A stretch of DNA of 64,000 bases from Flavobacterium oreochromis (GTDB taxonomy: Bacteria > Bacteroidota > Bacteroidia > Flavobacteriales > Flavobacteriaceae): the NCBI RefSeq assembly GCF_019565455.1, contig NZ_CP067377.1, positions 496,001 through 560,000 on the forward strand, written 5' to 3'. The notes under the pieces are model-generated. The model saw only the letters and a program-made list of their open reading frames with translations, was not told where the DNA came from and made no database searches. Position 1 is the stretch's first letter. The number at the start of each line of letters is the position of its first letter. Made by a program: the position numbers and the translations under genes. This document shows positions 9,277-19,859 of the stretch, one piece after another.

Positions 9277-12200
9277 ATGAAACAAAAATTACATTTTATT
9301 TTATTTCTCATCTTAGCAAATTTAAGCTACTCGCAAAATAATAATTTTTACGAGCCTAAGCCTAAATTTCCTTATTTATTTAAATCTATAATTCCAATAC
9401 AAAAAGACGATCCTAAATGGATACAACTTATGTACGGAGAAACGCCCAATGTTTATGAAATAGAAAAGGAATACAACCTATACTATAAGAAACATGATTT
9501 TGTTAAAACAATACATACTCAAAATTACAAACATTTCATTCATTATGTATATACAAATAACTGGATAAATGAAAAAGGAGATATTGTACAAAGAGATAAT
9601 ATGGTCGAAAAGAAGGAAGAGAGACTTAACAGTAATAAAAGTATAAATGCTGCTAACTGGACTCCAATAGGCCCTATAAATACTTTTAATAATGGAGGGA
9701 CTAAAACAGAATCACATCAAGCAAATGTATATTCTGTTGCACAATCTGTATCAAATCCTAATGTTTTATTCTGCGTTACAGAAACAAGCGGTACATTTAA
9801 AAGCACAGATAAAGGAGAAAATTGGTTTTTAATTGGGGGAGATTATTTTAATGATGATGTATCATGTGTAGAAGTAGATCCTACTAATGAAAACAATGTT
9901 TTTGTAGCATCTAGTTCCAGAATTTACAAATCAACTGACGGTGGTAATTCTTGGAATTCTGTACTAAACGTTAGTGGTTTAGGAATTTATGAATTTGCTA
10001 TTAGTTCAGCAAATAATCAATTAGTTTTTGCTGCTGGAAATAAAGGACTGTATAAGTCTACAAATGGCGGAACGACTTGGACACAGGTTTTTACGGAAAC
10101 TTGTTGGGATGTAAAATTTAAAACTAATGATGCTAGCACTGTTTTCTTATTAAAATCAAACAATACGCTTAAATTAACTGAATTTTATAAATCAACTGAT
10201 TCTGGAAACACTTTTACATTAAAAAAACAAGGATGGTTTACTCCTACGAGTACTAGTAGTATAGGTGGGGCTAGAATGGGGGTAACAAATGCTGATGGAA
10301 ATAGGATTTATGTAGCCATGCTAGGAAATGTAGAAAACTATACAACCGATGTTAATTTTGTAGGTTTATATAGAAGTGATGATGCGGGAGAGAACTGGTC
10401 TTTACCCTATGATCAAAACAATGATGGAATTCCTAATAACAATCCAGGAGGTCCTTATAATGCTGATCACTGGTGTTTTTCTAGTTTTACAACAAACGGT
10501 GGTTCTTATGATCAAGGGTTCTACAATTTAGCTATTGATGTATCAGATACAGATCCTAATAAATTTTTAATGGGAATGCTTAATCTTTTTAAAAGTGAAA
10601 ATGGAGGAAAAACCTATACTCGATGGGGAGGATACGCTTGTGATAATTGTACTCCTTTTTATCGTCATCCTGACCATCAAGATATTTTAATAAATGGAAA
10701 TGATGTTTTTGTGGCCACAGATGGTGGTGTAGACTTATATGATAGTAATTTAAATATTTTAAAGGGATTAAATAAAGGGATTATTTCTTCTGACAACTGG
10801 GGATTTGGTCAAGGATGGAATGAAGATGTATTAACCGCAGGTCGTTATCATAACGGAAATGCTGTGTATCATGCAAATTATGGTGATGGAAAATTTATTG
10901 CCTTAGGAGGAGGAGAATCCTCAACTGGTTATGTGTCTTTAGGTGATAATTTAAAAGTGTATCATTCTGATATTGCAGCCTATAAAATATCAAAAGACTT
11001 TGCTACTCCAGTACAGTGGACTAATGGACTAAGCATGTTTCCTAACGAGTCTATTTTTCCAGACGTAAGAGGACAAATAACTTATGATCCTAGATACTAT
11101 AATCATATGTATTTAACAAAAGACAATAAATTATGGAAAAGTATAGATGGAGGAGCTTCGTTTACGTTATTAAAAGAATTTGGAATTAGTACAGACAAAA
11201 CCTATACAGTAGAAGTATCCAGATTAGATCCTAATATAATGTTTGTAGTTACCAGAGAAGCCTCTGCCGCTAAGCTATGGAAAACACTAGATGGAGGTCA
11301 AAACTGGAGCTCAATTAGTCTTCCTAATACAGATGCACGATTATATTTTAGTATAAACGAAAATAATACTCTTTTCATAGGATTTGGAGGAGGTTCTGGA
11401 AAAGCTTTTAAATCTATAGATTTAGGAAATACTTGGATCAACTTAACTACTCCTTCTATTCAAAATTTAGGCTGTTATTCTATAGCTCCTCAGTTAGGCA
11501 CTAATGACGGAGTATATTTTGCAGTAGCGGGGACAAACAAAATTTACTATAGAAATTCTAATATGCCTGATTGGGAACTATTTAGTACAGGACTACCATT
11601 AGGTTTACGATTAATAGGTGCTAAACCTTTTTATAAAAACAATGAGCTAAGAATCAGTTCTAGACGAGGTTTTTGGAAATCACCTCTTTTTGAAAAAAGT
11701 GCACCTGTTGCACAACCTATGGTAGCAAACAAGTCTGTTGATTGTAGTAAAACGATTATTCAATTTGATGATTATTCAGTATTAAACCACACAGGAGCAC
11801 AATGGAATTGGAATTTCCCAGGCGCAAGCAATGTTTCTTCAACTTCTGTTCGAAATCCTTTAGTAACCTATTCTACACCTGGACTTTTCAACGTTACCTT
11901 AACAATAACAGATGCAGATGGGCGTAGTAGTACTAAAACGGTACAAAATATGATTGAGGTTTTACCTTCTATCTGTGATATTGAAAATGCTTCAAAGCAA
12001 GTTTTAGAAATGAATACAGACACTCAATCTATTACTTCTAATGAAATAAATTATCCCGCTGTAACAGACTTAACTTTTAGTGGTTGGATAAAACCTAATG
12101 GAACTCAAGTTGCTTGGGCTGGAATTGCTTGTTTTGGTGACAAACAAAAAACTTTACTAAACTTTAGAAGTGCTAATAACGAAATAGGCTTTCATTTTAA

Positions 12201-13299
12201 AGATGGATATTATAACTCTTCTACAGGTTTATACGCTCCTGCTGATCAATGGAGCTTTATTGCCTTCAGAATTACTCCTACTAAAATAACAATCTTCTTA
12301 AATGATAAAAATTGGTCTATAACAGGTAGTTTTGCTTCTACTATTCTAAACAAAATAATCTTAGGTAAAGATTATGGTAGAAATGACAGAACCTTTAAAG
12401 GTCAAATGGAAGAATTTACTTTTTGGAATAGAGCTTTAACAGATGATGAAATCTATTTAAGTAGGCATTTAATTAAAGAAAAAGTTACCGATCCTAATTT
12501 AATTGCTTACTATCAGTTTAACAATACTACAAATAATGGATTACTTTATGACAAAATAAATTCAAATAACTTAAATATTTCTAGTACGATACTATTTCCT
12601 ACATCTACTGCTCCTGTAGCTATTGGAACCAGCCAATTATTAACTATCAATACAACGGGTTCTTATAATTTTACAACCACCAATGCTACTCTTAACTTTA
12701 CTGGACAAGTACCTAATGGAAAAGTAATTGTATCTAAATTAAATGTAATACCAAATGAACCTCCAACTACTGAATTAATTGGAAATGAGTACTGGATTTT
12801 AGACAATTATGGCACTAATAGTTCTTTCTCTGGACTTTCATCTATAAATTTAACGCCATTATTTAATGTTTCTAACTTAAATCCTTCTAATCTAATTCTT
12901 TTTAAAAGAAATAATAACGGACATTTACAATCTAGTTGGACACAATCTGCAATGGCAACAGCTCTAAATGGGCAAACTATAACTTTCCCAGGAACATCTA
13001 TCAATCAATCAAATCAATTGCATATAGGTAGTTCTGGATCATTAGAAACAAACTCATTAGATCTTCAAAAAAATCTAACCGTTTACCCTAACCCAACAGT
13101 CGTTGGTGAACAACTAATTATTGAAGGAATTAATTCTGGATTAACTTTTACTCTTTATGATATTAATGGTAAGTTAATTATAAAAAAACATCTTGATGAT
13201 AATAAAATCAGCATAGATAACAATATTAAAAAAGGAGTTTATTTTTATCGAATTGAAACCAACGATCGAATTTACAATAATAAGTTAATTATTAATTAA
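9277..13299 (+). CDS. Large secreted Asp-box/PKD/LamG protein with T9SS sorting tail
   Basis: A 1340-aa intact secreted protein. It has a signal peptide (MKQKLHFILFLILANLSYSQ) and many Asp-box/BNR motifs forming sortilin-like propellers (STDKGENW, STDGGNSW, STNGGTTW, SDDAGENW, TLDGGQNW; about residues 170-800). A PKD domain follows (about 828-893), then a LamG/concanavalin-like domain (about 930-1085). The C-terminal type A sorting domain (about 1265-1340) begins NLTVYPNP and ends GVYFYRIETNDRIYNNKLIIN. Such tails direct export by the type IX system. It is probably cell-surface or released, and could bind or degrade glycans or proteins, but no catalytic site is evident. Confidence 0.9.
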   Translation: MKQKLHFILFLILANLSYSQNNNFYEPKPKFPYLFKSIIPIQKDDPKWIQLMYGETPNVYEIEKEYNLYYKKHDFVKTIHTQNYKHFIHYVYTNNWINEKGDIVQRDNMVEKKEERLNSNKSINAANWTPIGPINTFNNGGTKTESHQANVYSVAQSVSNPNVLFCVTETSGTFKSTDKGENWFLIGGDYFNDDVSCVEVDPTNENNVFVASSSRIYKSTDGGNSWNSVLNVSGLGIYEFAISSANNQLVFAAGNKGLYKSTNGGTTWTQVFTETCWDVKFKTNDASTVFLLKSNNTLKLTEFYKSTDSGNTFTLKKQGWFTPTSTSSIGGARMGVTNADGNRIYVAMLGNVENYTTDVNFVGLYRSDDAGENWSLPYDQNNDGIPNNNPGGPYNADHWCFSSFTTNGGSYDQGFYNLAIDVSDTDPNKFLMGMLNLFKSENGGKTYTRWGGYACDNCTPFYRHPDHQDILINGNDVFVATDGGVDLYDSNLNILKGLNKGIISSDNWGFGQGWNEDVLTAGRYHNGNAVYHANYGDGKFIALGGGESSTGYVSLGDNLKVYHSDIAAYKISKDFATPVQWTNGLSMFPNESIFPDVRGQITYDPRYYNHMYLTKDNKLWKSIDGGASFTLLKEFGISTDKTYTVEVSRLDPNIMFVVTREASAAKLWKTLDGGQNWSSISLPNTDARLYFSINENNTLFIGFGGGSGKAFKSIDLGNTWINLTTPSIQNLGCYSIAPQLGTNDGVYFAVAGTNKIYYRNSNMPDWELFSTGLPLGLRLIGAKPFYKNNELRISSRRGFWKSPLFEKSAPVAQPMVANKSVDCSKTIIQFDDYSVLNHTGAQWNWNFPGASNVSSTSVRNPLVTYSTPGLFNVTLTITDADGRSSTKTVQNMIEVLPSICDIENASKQVLEMNTDTQSITSNEINYPAVTDLTFSGWIKPNGTQVAWAGIACFGDKQKTLLNFRSANNEIGFHFKDGYYNSSTGLYAPADQWSFIAFRITPTKITIFLNDKNWSITGSFASTILNKIILGKDYGRNDRTFKGQMEEFTFWNRALTDDEIYLSRHLIKEKVTDPNLIAYYQFNNTTNNGLLYDKINSNNLNISSTILFPTSTAPVAIGTSQLLTINTTGSYNFTTTNATLNFTGQVPNGKVIVSKLNVIPNEPPTTELIGNEYWILDNYGTNSSFSGLSSINLTPLFNVSNLNPSNLILFKRNNNGHLQSSWTQSAMATALNGQTITFPGTSINQSNQLHIGSSGSLETNSLDLQKNLTVYPNPTVVGEQLIIEGINSGLTFTLYDINGKLIIKKHLDDNKISIDNNIKKGVYFYRIETNDRIYNNKLIIN

Positions 13300-13307
13300 T
13301 CTACAAG

Positions 13308-13355
13308 TATAAAAACGAGGTTGACTTAAATTCTAGTCAACCTCATTTTTTTAAC
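13308..13355 (+). terminator. Terminator after the secreted protein gene
   Basis: A stem GAGGTTGACT / AGTCAACCTC with an 8-base loop is followed by a T-rich run, 10 to 55 bases after the stop codon at 13299. Confidence 0.85.
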
Positions 13356-13409
13356 ATATACACTTTTAGAATCATGTCTTTTTCATAAGACTGTGTAAAA
13401 TTAAAAACA

Positions 13410-13576
13410 GAGGCCGCCCTAAAGGTAAAAAATCAAGACACCGTTTGTCACTCCTACACAAGGAGGAATCTTATAATCAGCACTATGTAATTTTCCTGTT
13501 CGAGCGGAGCTCTCGGGGCTCCCTTTGATCGACTGGACGAAGTCAAATGACAAGATTGCGGCTTTTTGGACAGCCA
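13410..13576. repeat. Intergenic inverted-repeat element R2
   Basis: This is the same family as R1 but in reverse orientation: ends GAGGCCGCCCTAAAGG and TTTTTGGACAGCC, with the shared inner block CACTCCTACACAAGGAGGA. It lies between the stop of the secreted protein gene and the left end of the cassette array, which converge here. Confidence 0.8.
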
Positions 13577-13611
13577 CTTTTTTTCTACTTATACAGTTAG
13601 TGAGATATTAC

Positions 13612-13780
13612 GATATAAAATAATTAAATAACCATAAGGTGTTAAGTGCTTCTTTTCCTAATGAACTCGAAATAGTCGTTGGTATATTTTCTAGGATCGT
13701 TTTATTATAAATATAACTTGGCATAATAACCAGTTGATTAGCTCCTTCAAATTTATAATCAAGCCCTTCTTGCCAACCCT
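13612..13780 (-). pseudogene. Terminal orphan head fragment of the carrier
   Basis: A copy of the first part of the carrier's conserved module (EGLDYKFEGANQLVIMPSYIYN...SSLGKEALNTLWLFNYF), almost identical in DNA to 30490-30658. It begins at the same base (GGGTTGGCAAGAAGGG) as two other orphan heads. It is cut off on the left near repeat R2 and has no body, tip or partner. I read it as the exhausted left end of the array. Confidence 0.75.
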
Positions 13781-13839
13781 ACAAGATCAAGACTTTTACA
13801 CGGTATCCATTCCTTCGTTATTATTTTGAATGCTTTTTG

Positions 13840-14787
13840 CTATTTTCTGATAATTTCAAAATGATTTAAACCTCTTGGTTTATGAAGTAAAATACGATAA
13901 TAATTATTTCTTCCTTTAGGTGTTATACTCATTAAAGCAGACCAGTTTTTAAATTTCCCAGTAGGTATTAGCAATGTAATAAGTTTTCCATTAGCAAATA
14001 ATCGCACTTCATAATTGTTTATTGGTTGCATATTATTAAAACAAAGTTTAGACATAAGTTCTAAATTATCCTGATAATCAATCTTTGATTGTTCCTCAGT
14101 TGTATATGTGCATATATCTAATTCATAATTTTTATTTTTCCCTAAATTCAAATATTCTTCAATTTTACCTTCATTTAATAAATTGCGTTGATTATCAAAA
14201 AAAGTAACGACCTCTTTTTCTAAAAGATCTTTATCCATTTTAGATAAATCTTCACTTTCGCTCCAACCTTTTAATTTATAAGGTAAATCTTTTATGTCTA
14301 AATCCCATTCTTGCTCCCAAAAAGGCAGTTTAGTAGGGGGAGCTATTATTTTTAATTCACTACTCCCATAATCTATTTCATTAGTGTAACCTAATGGAAC
14401 ATTAGGATCTTTGTTAAGTTTAACAAAATATAAATCCCACTTAGCATCTTTATTAAAAATAATGTCTTTAGGATTTAAAAATCCATCTGGACTATCTGTT
14501 GGTGGAAGGTATCTTATTTTTAACTTGTGCGTTCCGTTTTCTAATAGATAGGGATTTAGTTCTACGGTGGTATTCATATTGTCTCGATAAAAAAAGTCTA
14601 TAAGAATATCATCTAAATATAATTCATAAGGGGTCATAGCATTAATGTGTACTGCGTAGGTAATCTGTTTTTCTTTAGGTATAATAGTTTGCATCTGTTC
14701 TTTTTTCGGGTTCGTATTATTTTGTTGGCAATTAGATAATAATGAGGTTATAAGTAAGATCATTATTCCTATCTTTTTATAAAACAT
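13840..14787 (-). CDS. Partner lipoprotein, NPYLL family, copy 1
   Basis: A 315-aa lipoprotein (signal MFYKKIGIMILLITSLLSNC, lipobox LLSNC). The N-terminal domain carries NAMTPYELYLDDILID and ELNPYLLENGTHKLKIRYLP, a middle segment LPYKLKGWSESEDLS, then a helical stretch, and a C-terminal part NYELDICTYTTEEQSKIDY followed by FANGKLITL. Seven other genes in the island share this order of motifs. Its N-terminal half is almost identical to copy 26000-26947, but its C-terminal half differs, so the gene is a mosaic. Its ATG overlaps the stop of the preceding tip by 11 bp. An immunity role is inferred from position and lipid anchoring only. Confidence 0.75.
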   Translation of the reverse strand: MFYKKIGIMILLITSLLSNCQQNNTNPKKEQMQTIIPKEKQITYAVHINAMTPYELYLDDILIDFFYRDNMNTTVELNPYLLENGTHKLKIRYLPPTDSPDGFLNPKDIIFNKDAKWDLYFVKLNKDPNVPLGYTNEIDYGSSELKIIAPPTKLPFWEQEWDLDIKDLPYKLKGWSESEDLSKMDKDLLEKEVVTFFDNQRNLLNEGKIEEYLNLGKNKNYELDICTYTTEEQSKIDYQDNLELMSKLCFNNMQPINNYEVRLFANGKLITLLIPTGKFKNWSALMSITPKGRNNYYRILLHKPRGLNHFEIIRK

Positions 14788-15392
14788 CTATTTTCCATGG
14801 GGCTTTTGAGTCTATAATTGATTTGATATAGTAAACTTTTTCTTCTGGGTCTTCAGGATCTCCATTAGTTTTATTTTTTGCACTAAATTTTACAATAATT
14901 TTAGTATCAAGTCCATTAAATTTTATGATACTTCATGTTCTTTACTGTTTTCAGCAGCTTTTGCCTTTAAACTCCATCCTAGATTAGATGTTTTTGTAGC
15001 ATTAATATTTAATTCATCGACCAGGTATCGGAACCCAAAATTTTGATGATAGCCATTCATTCTTCTTCTAGAGTATCTAATATTCCCTGAATACCCTGTA
15101 CCTACAGTAATCAAAAATGCAACCTCCCACTCTATATCCGGATATACTTTTATTTTAGCTAATTGATTAGGGTAACGACAAGTGGATATAGGAAGAAAAT
15201 AAGTTTGAGCTAAATCTTCTTTTAATATAAAATAATTAAATAACCATAAGGTGTTAAGTGCTTCTTTTCCTAATGAACTCGAAATAGTCGTTGGTATATT
15301 TTCTAGGATCGTTTTATTATAAATATAACTTGGCATAATAACCAGTTGATTAGCTCCTTCAAATTTATAATCAAGCCCTTCTTGCCAACCCT
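14777..15392 (-). pseudogene. Orphan head-tip module, body deleted, frame broken
   Basis: The head (MPSYIYNKTILENIPTT... to ...AENSKEHEVS) matches the carrier almost exactly. At 14937 it joins a tip in another frame: KFNGLDTKIIVKFSAKNK... ending KAPWKIDVL. About 200 codons of body present in the carrier are missing. The same junction occurs at 27083-27090. Because both copies share it, the deletion is ancestral and not a sequencing error. The tip's stop overlaps the next lipoprotein start. Confidence 0.75.
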
Positions 15393-15451
15393 ACAAGATC
15401 AAGACTTTTACACGGTATCCATTCCTTCGTTATTATTTTGAATGCTTTTTG

Positions 15452-16408
15452 CTATTTTCTGATAATTTCAAAATGATCTGATCCTTTAGGCTTGTGTAAT
15501 TTCACTCCCCAACCTGTAACCCTACCTTCTGGTGTTTTACTCATCAGAGCAGACCAATTTTTATATTCCCCTCTAGGTCTCTCTAATGTAACTAAACGTC
15601 CGTTAGCGTATAATTTTAGTACATAATCATTAATAGGTTGCATATTTCCAACACATAATTTTGACATTTTTAATTTATTATTCTGATAATCAATCTTTGA
15701 TTGTTCCTCAGTTGTATATGTGCATATATCTAATTCATAATTTTTATTTTTCCCTAAATTCAAATAATCATCAATTTTTCCTAAATTCAAAAGATCTTTT
15801 AGTTCATTATATTTTTTCAAAACTTCTTTTTCTAAAAGATCTTTATCCATTTTAGATAAATCTTCACTTTCGCTCCAACCTTTTAATTTATAAGGTAAAT
15901 CTTTTATGTCTAAATCCCATTCTTGCTCCCAAAAAGGCAGTTTAGTAGGGGGAGCTATTATTTTTAGTTCACTACTCCCATAATCTATTTCATTAGTGTA
16001 GCCTAATGGAACATTAGGATCTTTGTTAAGTTTAACAAAATATATACGCCAACGAATATTTTCATTTATATAAATATCTCTAGGATCTAGAAGACCTTCT
16101 TTCGTAAAAATATCACTTACAGTAGGCAAATATTTGATTTTCAATTTATGTTTCCCATTTTCTAAAAGATAAGGATTAAGTTCTATAGTATTACTTACAT
16201 TATCATAATAGAAACGATCAATTAAAATATCATCTAAATATAATTCATAAGGGGTCATAGCATTAACGTGTACTGCGTAGGTAATCTGTTTTTCTTTGGA
16301 TATTTTATTTATCATTTCCATTTCTTCTGATTTAATAATTTGTTTCTTAATCTTTTGAGAATTCATTAAAGAAGTTATTAAAAGAAAATAAAATGTTATA
16401 TTTTTCAC
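15452..16408 (-). CDS. Partner lipoprotein-like protein, NPYLL family, copy 2
   Basis: A 318-aa relative of the copy at 13840-14787. The exported start (MKNITFYFLLITSLMNSQK) lacks a lipobox Cys, so the signal may be cleaved by signal peptidase I. Core motifs are NAMTPYELYLDDILID, ELNPYLLENGKHKLKIKYLP, LPYKLKGWSESEDLS and LKLYANGRLVTLERPRG. Its C-terminal half is nearly the same as that of copy 26000-26947, while its N-terminal half is distinct. A tip remnant lies immediately upstream (16421-16525). Confidence 0.72.
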   Translation of the reverse strand: MKNITFYFLLITSLMNSQKIKKQIIKSEEMEMINKISKEKQITYAVHVNAMTPYELYLDDILIDRFYYDNVSNTIELNPYLLENGKHKLKIKYLPTVSDIFTKEGLLDPRDIYINENIRWRIYFVKLNKDPNVPLGYTNEIDYGSSELKIIAPPTKLPFWEQEWDLDIKDLPYKLKGWSESEDLSKMDKDLLEKEVLKKYNELKDLLNLGKIDDYLNLGKNKNYELDICTYTTEEQSKIDYQNNKLKMSKLCVGNMQPINDYVLKLYANGRLVTLERPRGEYKNWSALMSKTPEGRVTGWGVKLHKPKGSDHFEIIRK

Positions 16409-16420
16409 TTGTTTAAAATT

Positions 16421-16525
16421 TATTTTAATATGTATATAGTGGCTTTTGCTTCTAGAATCATATCAATTTCTTCTGATTTACCATTATTAAAACCAAATTT
16501 AGCCCATACTTTCAAAGTCACTCCA
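16421..16525 (-). pseudogene. Carrier tip remnant
   Basis: A short open stretch reads GVTLKVWAKFGFNNGKSEEI... and stops 13 bp before the next partner gene. It lines up with the other tips of the array (a hydrophobic beta strand after an F/G start) but has no head or body attached. Confidence 0.45.
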
Positions 16526-16582
16526 AAAAAACAAAAGAAATAAAAATAAAACACACTAAATCAATATTTTATATATTCAGAA

Positions 16583-17490
16583 TTAATTAAATTTTAAAAT
16601 CATTCGTTTTTTTGACTTAATTAAAGTTATATAATTAGTAAATAAACTATTTTGAAGTGCCCCTCTTGCCATTAAAAGACCAAAACCTCTGAATTGTCCT
16701 ATTTGTTCTAAAGCTACTCCTTTTCCGTTAGCTAAAATTATTAATTCAGAATCATCCATAGAAACCATTGCTCCTTTATGACTTGTATAGAATTTTTTCA
16801 AATTTTCAATATACTCAGTTTGTTTGTTTTCATCATAATAATTACTCTTAAAATAATCACTATTTGAACTATTAATTTCTTTTAGAAACTCTTCTACATT
16901 ACCTGATTGTAGTAAATTCCATAATTCTCTATACTTTTCTATAACTTGTTTTTTTAATTCAACTTTATCAATATCTGATAAATCTTGTGCTTCATCCCTA
17001 CTTTTTAATATATTATGGAACATTAGCATCAAAAGTCCATTTATATTCAAATTTTGAAACCTTTTTATTAATTAGAGGAAATGTCAAAGGCTTAACCAAT
17101 TTAACATTATAGTTTGTATTGGGTTCTATAGTTTGTATTGCAGCTCCACTAAAGATTGACTTTAATGTAAAATCATCAAATTCACCTCCTTTTGCAAAAT
17201 ATGGATGCGTTACTTTTATACTCACTTTTTGCACCCCCGATTTACATATATTAATTTATTAATTCTGGACCTATCGCTCCTGATATAAGATTCTTACTAA
17301 TAATCATATCATTAACTCTAATTTCACATGGAACTTTTATATTAAATTCCATTCCATATAATTTCCCTTGCTCTTGAATTCTAATTTTATTGTTATTTAA
17401 CATAAAATCTATTTTCTCTTTATTATTTTGATAACCAGTAAATATATCTTGAGTTATAAATATTATTATATTATTTAACTTTCCTAACAT
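16583..17490 (-). pseudogene. Divergent NPYLL-family partner gene, broken into three frames
   Basis: Three overlapping or adjacent segments (17490-17251, 17234-17013, 17050-16583) make one gene of the partner family. Matching points are VPCEIRVNDMIISKNL, the strand VQKVSIKVTHPYFAKGG, a helix ...KQVIEKYRELWNLLQSGNVEEFL, ENLKKFYTSHKGAMVSM and a final ELIILANGKGVALEQ. It has at least two frame breaks. Unlike most family members it shows no clean signal peptide. It begins one base after the stop of a tip remnant, matching the cassette plan. Confidence 0.6.
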
Positions 17491-17491
17491 C

Positions 17492-17965
17492 CTAAAATAT
17501 GTTTATTTTTTTATCAATATGAGGAGCTATTTCTAAATCTCTTTCTTCTTTATTAAAACCTCCTGCTTTAATTTTTATATTTAAAGTAAATCCTGAAAAT
17601 AAAACTCTAAATCCCAATTATTTTTTTCACCAAATTTTCCGCTTAAAGTTAAAGTAACAATCATCTTTCCTTCAACCAATATTCCCTTTTCAAATAACCT
17701 TCTTCTTTTTTCTCCATCTTCTTTCAAGGAAATCTGCTTACTCTTTTCTATCAAAACTTTATACTGAAAGCTAGAACTCAGAACTAACTTTCTCTCCAAA
17801 TACCCTTGTAAAGCAATATCTCCCTTATATTTTTGATCTGTAAAATTATAAGTCATATGAGCTAGTTTTGTTTCTCCATCTTTAGATCCTGCTCCTACTA
17901 ATTTAATTTCTGCTTTAAGCTCAAAATATAACTCATAATCTAACTCTACACGCCCACCACTAAAA
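17492..17965 (-). pseudogene. Orphan body-tip remnant of a divergent carrier
   Basis: The reading is broken, but segments GGRVELDYELYFELKAEIKLVGAG, MTYNFTDQKYKGDIALQGYLERKL and a tip ending ERDLEIAPHIDKKINIF can be followed. The motif YNFxxQKY recurs in the next remnant (18078-18900). No head is attached. Its stop lies 1 bp before the start of the partner gene at 17490, as in the intact cassettes. Confidence 0.55.
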
Positions 17966-18077
17966 CATTAGATGCCCAAGAAACTAAATCTAAAGATTTA
18001 AAATGCCCCCAAAAGCTTCAATTTAAAAACTATGATGGGGGCAGCTATTATTATTCTGTTTATAATTACTTCTTAAA

Positions 18078-18900
18078 TTAATAAACCTCTAATTTTCCTG
18101 TTTTAATTGAACGGTATAATTGTAACCCGAATGTTCTTATTTTACCTACACTATCTTTTGAAATTAAGGGAGCATTATAATTTTTATCATTAATACTGGC
18201 TTTAAACCAAATTTTTAATTCTATTATTCCTAAAAAGAAAAAATCCATATCTAAATTTTGATCCTTATTTAAATTAAATGGACATTTTAATCAAATATAT
18301 GACGATGCTTGAACACCTGCTCCAATTTCTGTAATAACTATGTTCATCTCTCTCCGGCTTTACTTCTACTCTTTTTTTAGATACAAATCTAACAGCTAAA
18401 CTTATCTCAATTTCTCCTAATATTTTTCCTTCTAACCCTCCATTAAAATTAAATTTTTGATTTACAAAATTATATTTCACATTCGTTTCGGACTCATAAA
18501 CCCAAATTACGCGTTAGAAAATTTTCAATAAAACTGATTTTGGAATTTTTATAAAAAATCATGTTTTATTGAATATTTTCAAATAAATATATCGTTTGTT
18601 ATTTGATTTTTATCAAAAAAATATTTGTAAAATTCAGATTTATTCTAATGCGTAATCTGGGATAAACAGCAGGTAAACTTCCTTCTGAATCATCTTGGAA
18701 GTAAAATTAATGTTTGAAACTATACTTTCAGAATAATCACAGAAAAGAAAAAACACCTGAATTATTTCTATCTTCTGGGTCTATATTATTTTTACTACGG
18801 CTTTAGTATCAACGAAAAAACTAGTATTTATATGAAGCAAGAATAGCTAACTTTACTGATAATTCTATAAGCTTTTCGATTGTTCTCTCTAAATCTCTCT
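18078..18900 (-). pseudogene. Degenerate carrier module interrupted by a MITE-like element
   Basis: Read leftward it shows FQDDSEGSLPAVY, then the inserted element 18501-18661, then ESETNVKYNFVNQKFNFNGGLEG and a tip ending GLQLYRSIKTGKLEVY. Removing the insert and one copy of the target duplication joins the two halves in frame, so a single module existed before insertion. More stops and shifts upstream of 18662 mark it as decayed. Confidence 0.6.
18501..18661. mobile_element. 161-bp MITE-like element with 5-bp target duplication
   Basis: It has 19-bp terminal inverted repeats: CCCAAATTACGCGTTAGAA at the left and, as reverse complement of the right end, CCCAGATTACGCATTAGAA (two mismatches). 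Both sides are flanked by ATAAA (18496-18500 and 18662-18666). It has no coding capacity. Excision in silico restores the reading frame of the surrounding module. The mobilising transposase is not in this window, so the family is unknown. Confidence 0.75.
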
Positions 18901-18902
18901 AG

Positions 18903-19834
18903 TTACTCCAAAAGAGCTGTATAAGAACAGTTATATCTAAATATTTCAAACTTATCAGCATCTATTGGTTTATGTAGGATAATGTAATTTTTATTTAAGG
19001 TTTTGTGTTGAATATCCTTGGACGACAATATTCCTAATCCTTTATATTTACCAGTTGCATACTCTAATGCTATGGCTTTTCCATTTCCCATTATTCTTAT
19101 AGTAAAATTAGAAATGGAATTCATAATTCCTTTATGAGAATTGAAGTACTTTTCTAAATTCTTTTTATATTCTAATTGTTCTTCTTCTGACATATATTCG
19201 CTTTTAAAAACAACACTTAGTGGACGGTTAAGTTCATTAATAAATGCTGTTCCATTACCTTCATTCAACAACTGTTTAAGTTCTTCATATTTATTCACTA
19301 CATCTTTTCTTAATTTTTCTTTATCAATTGTCGTCAGATTTTGAGATTTATCTAAATTATTAACTTTGTTTGTAATATCTACCTCAAATGTCCATTCCTG
19401 TTCAATAAAAGATTGTTTTTCTTTTATTGATTGAAAATTAATTTCTTTTATTATTCTTATATCATCAAAATTTTCATTTTCTAATAGTGAAATAAAAGTT
19501 TTTTTTTCCAGATTCTCAATATCTTTGGGGCTTAAATATTCTTTTCCTAATTCACTTGGAGCTGAAATTTTTATTCGAAGTTTTTGGATTCCAGAAGAAA
19601 AAAGATATGGATTTATTTCATAAGGTCCTGGAATTCCATTTCCATTATAAGAGTTAGCTATTAATAAGTCATTAATGTAAATTTGATACGTAAGATTTCC
19701 AAATTTGTGATTTAAGAAATATTCTTTTTTAATTGATTCATTTTTTTACTTTTTTTAGTCTCATCATTTTTTTTATTATGACAACAAGTCAATGCTAAAA
19801 AAATAAAAAAGACAATGTGCATAATTGTTTTCAT
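18903..19834 (-). CDS. Partner lipoprotein, NPYLL family (frameshifted)
   Basis: It starts at 19834 with a lipoprotein signal (MKTIMHIVFFIFLALTCC). After breaks in A/T runs near 19740 it continues YQIYINDLLIANSYNGNG, YEINPYLFSSGIQKLRIKISAP, then WTFEVDITNKVNN, the helix VVNKYEELKQLLNEGNG and NFTIRIMGNGKAIALEYATG. These match the partner family motif by motif. Length after repair is about 310 aa. It follows a divergent head remnant (19860-20112). Confidence 0.6.
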
Positions 19835-19859
19835 TTCTAAATATTTTAAAACTGGTTTT

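Noticed and set aside
13410..18661. Complete insertion sequence or integrase driving cassette exchange
   Set aside because: No transposase, integrase or recombinase gene could be found in the island. Exchange through homologous heads explains the pattern.
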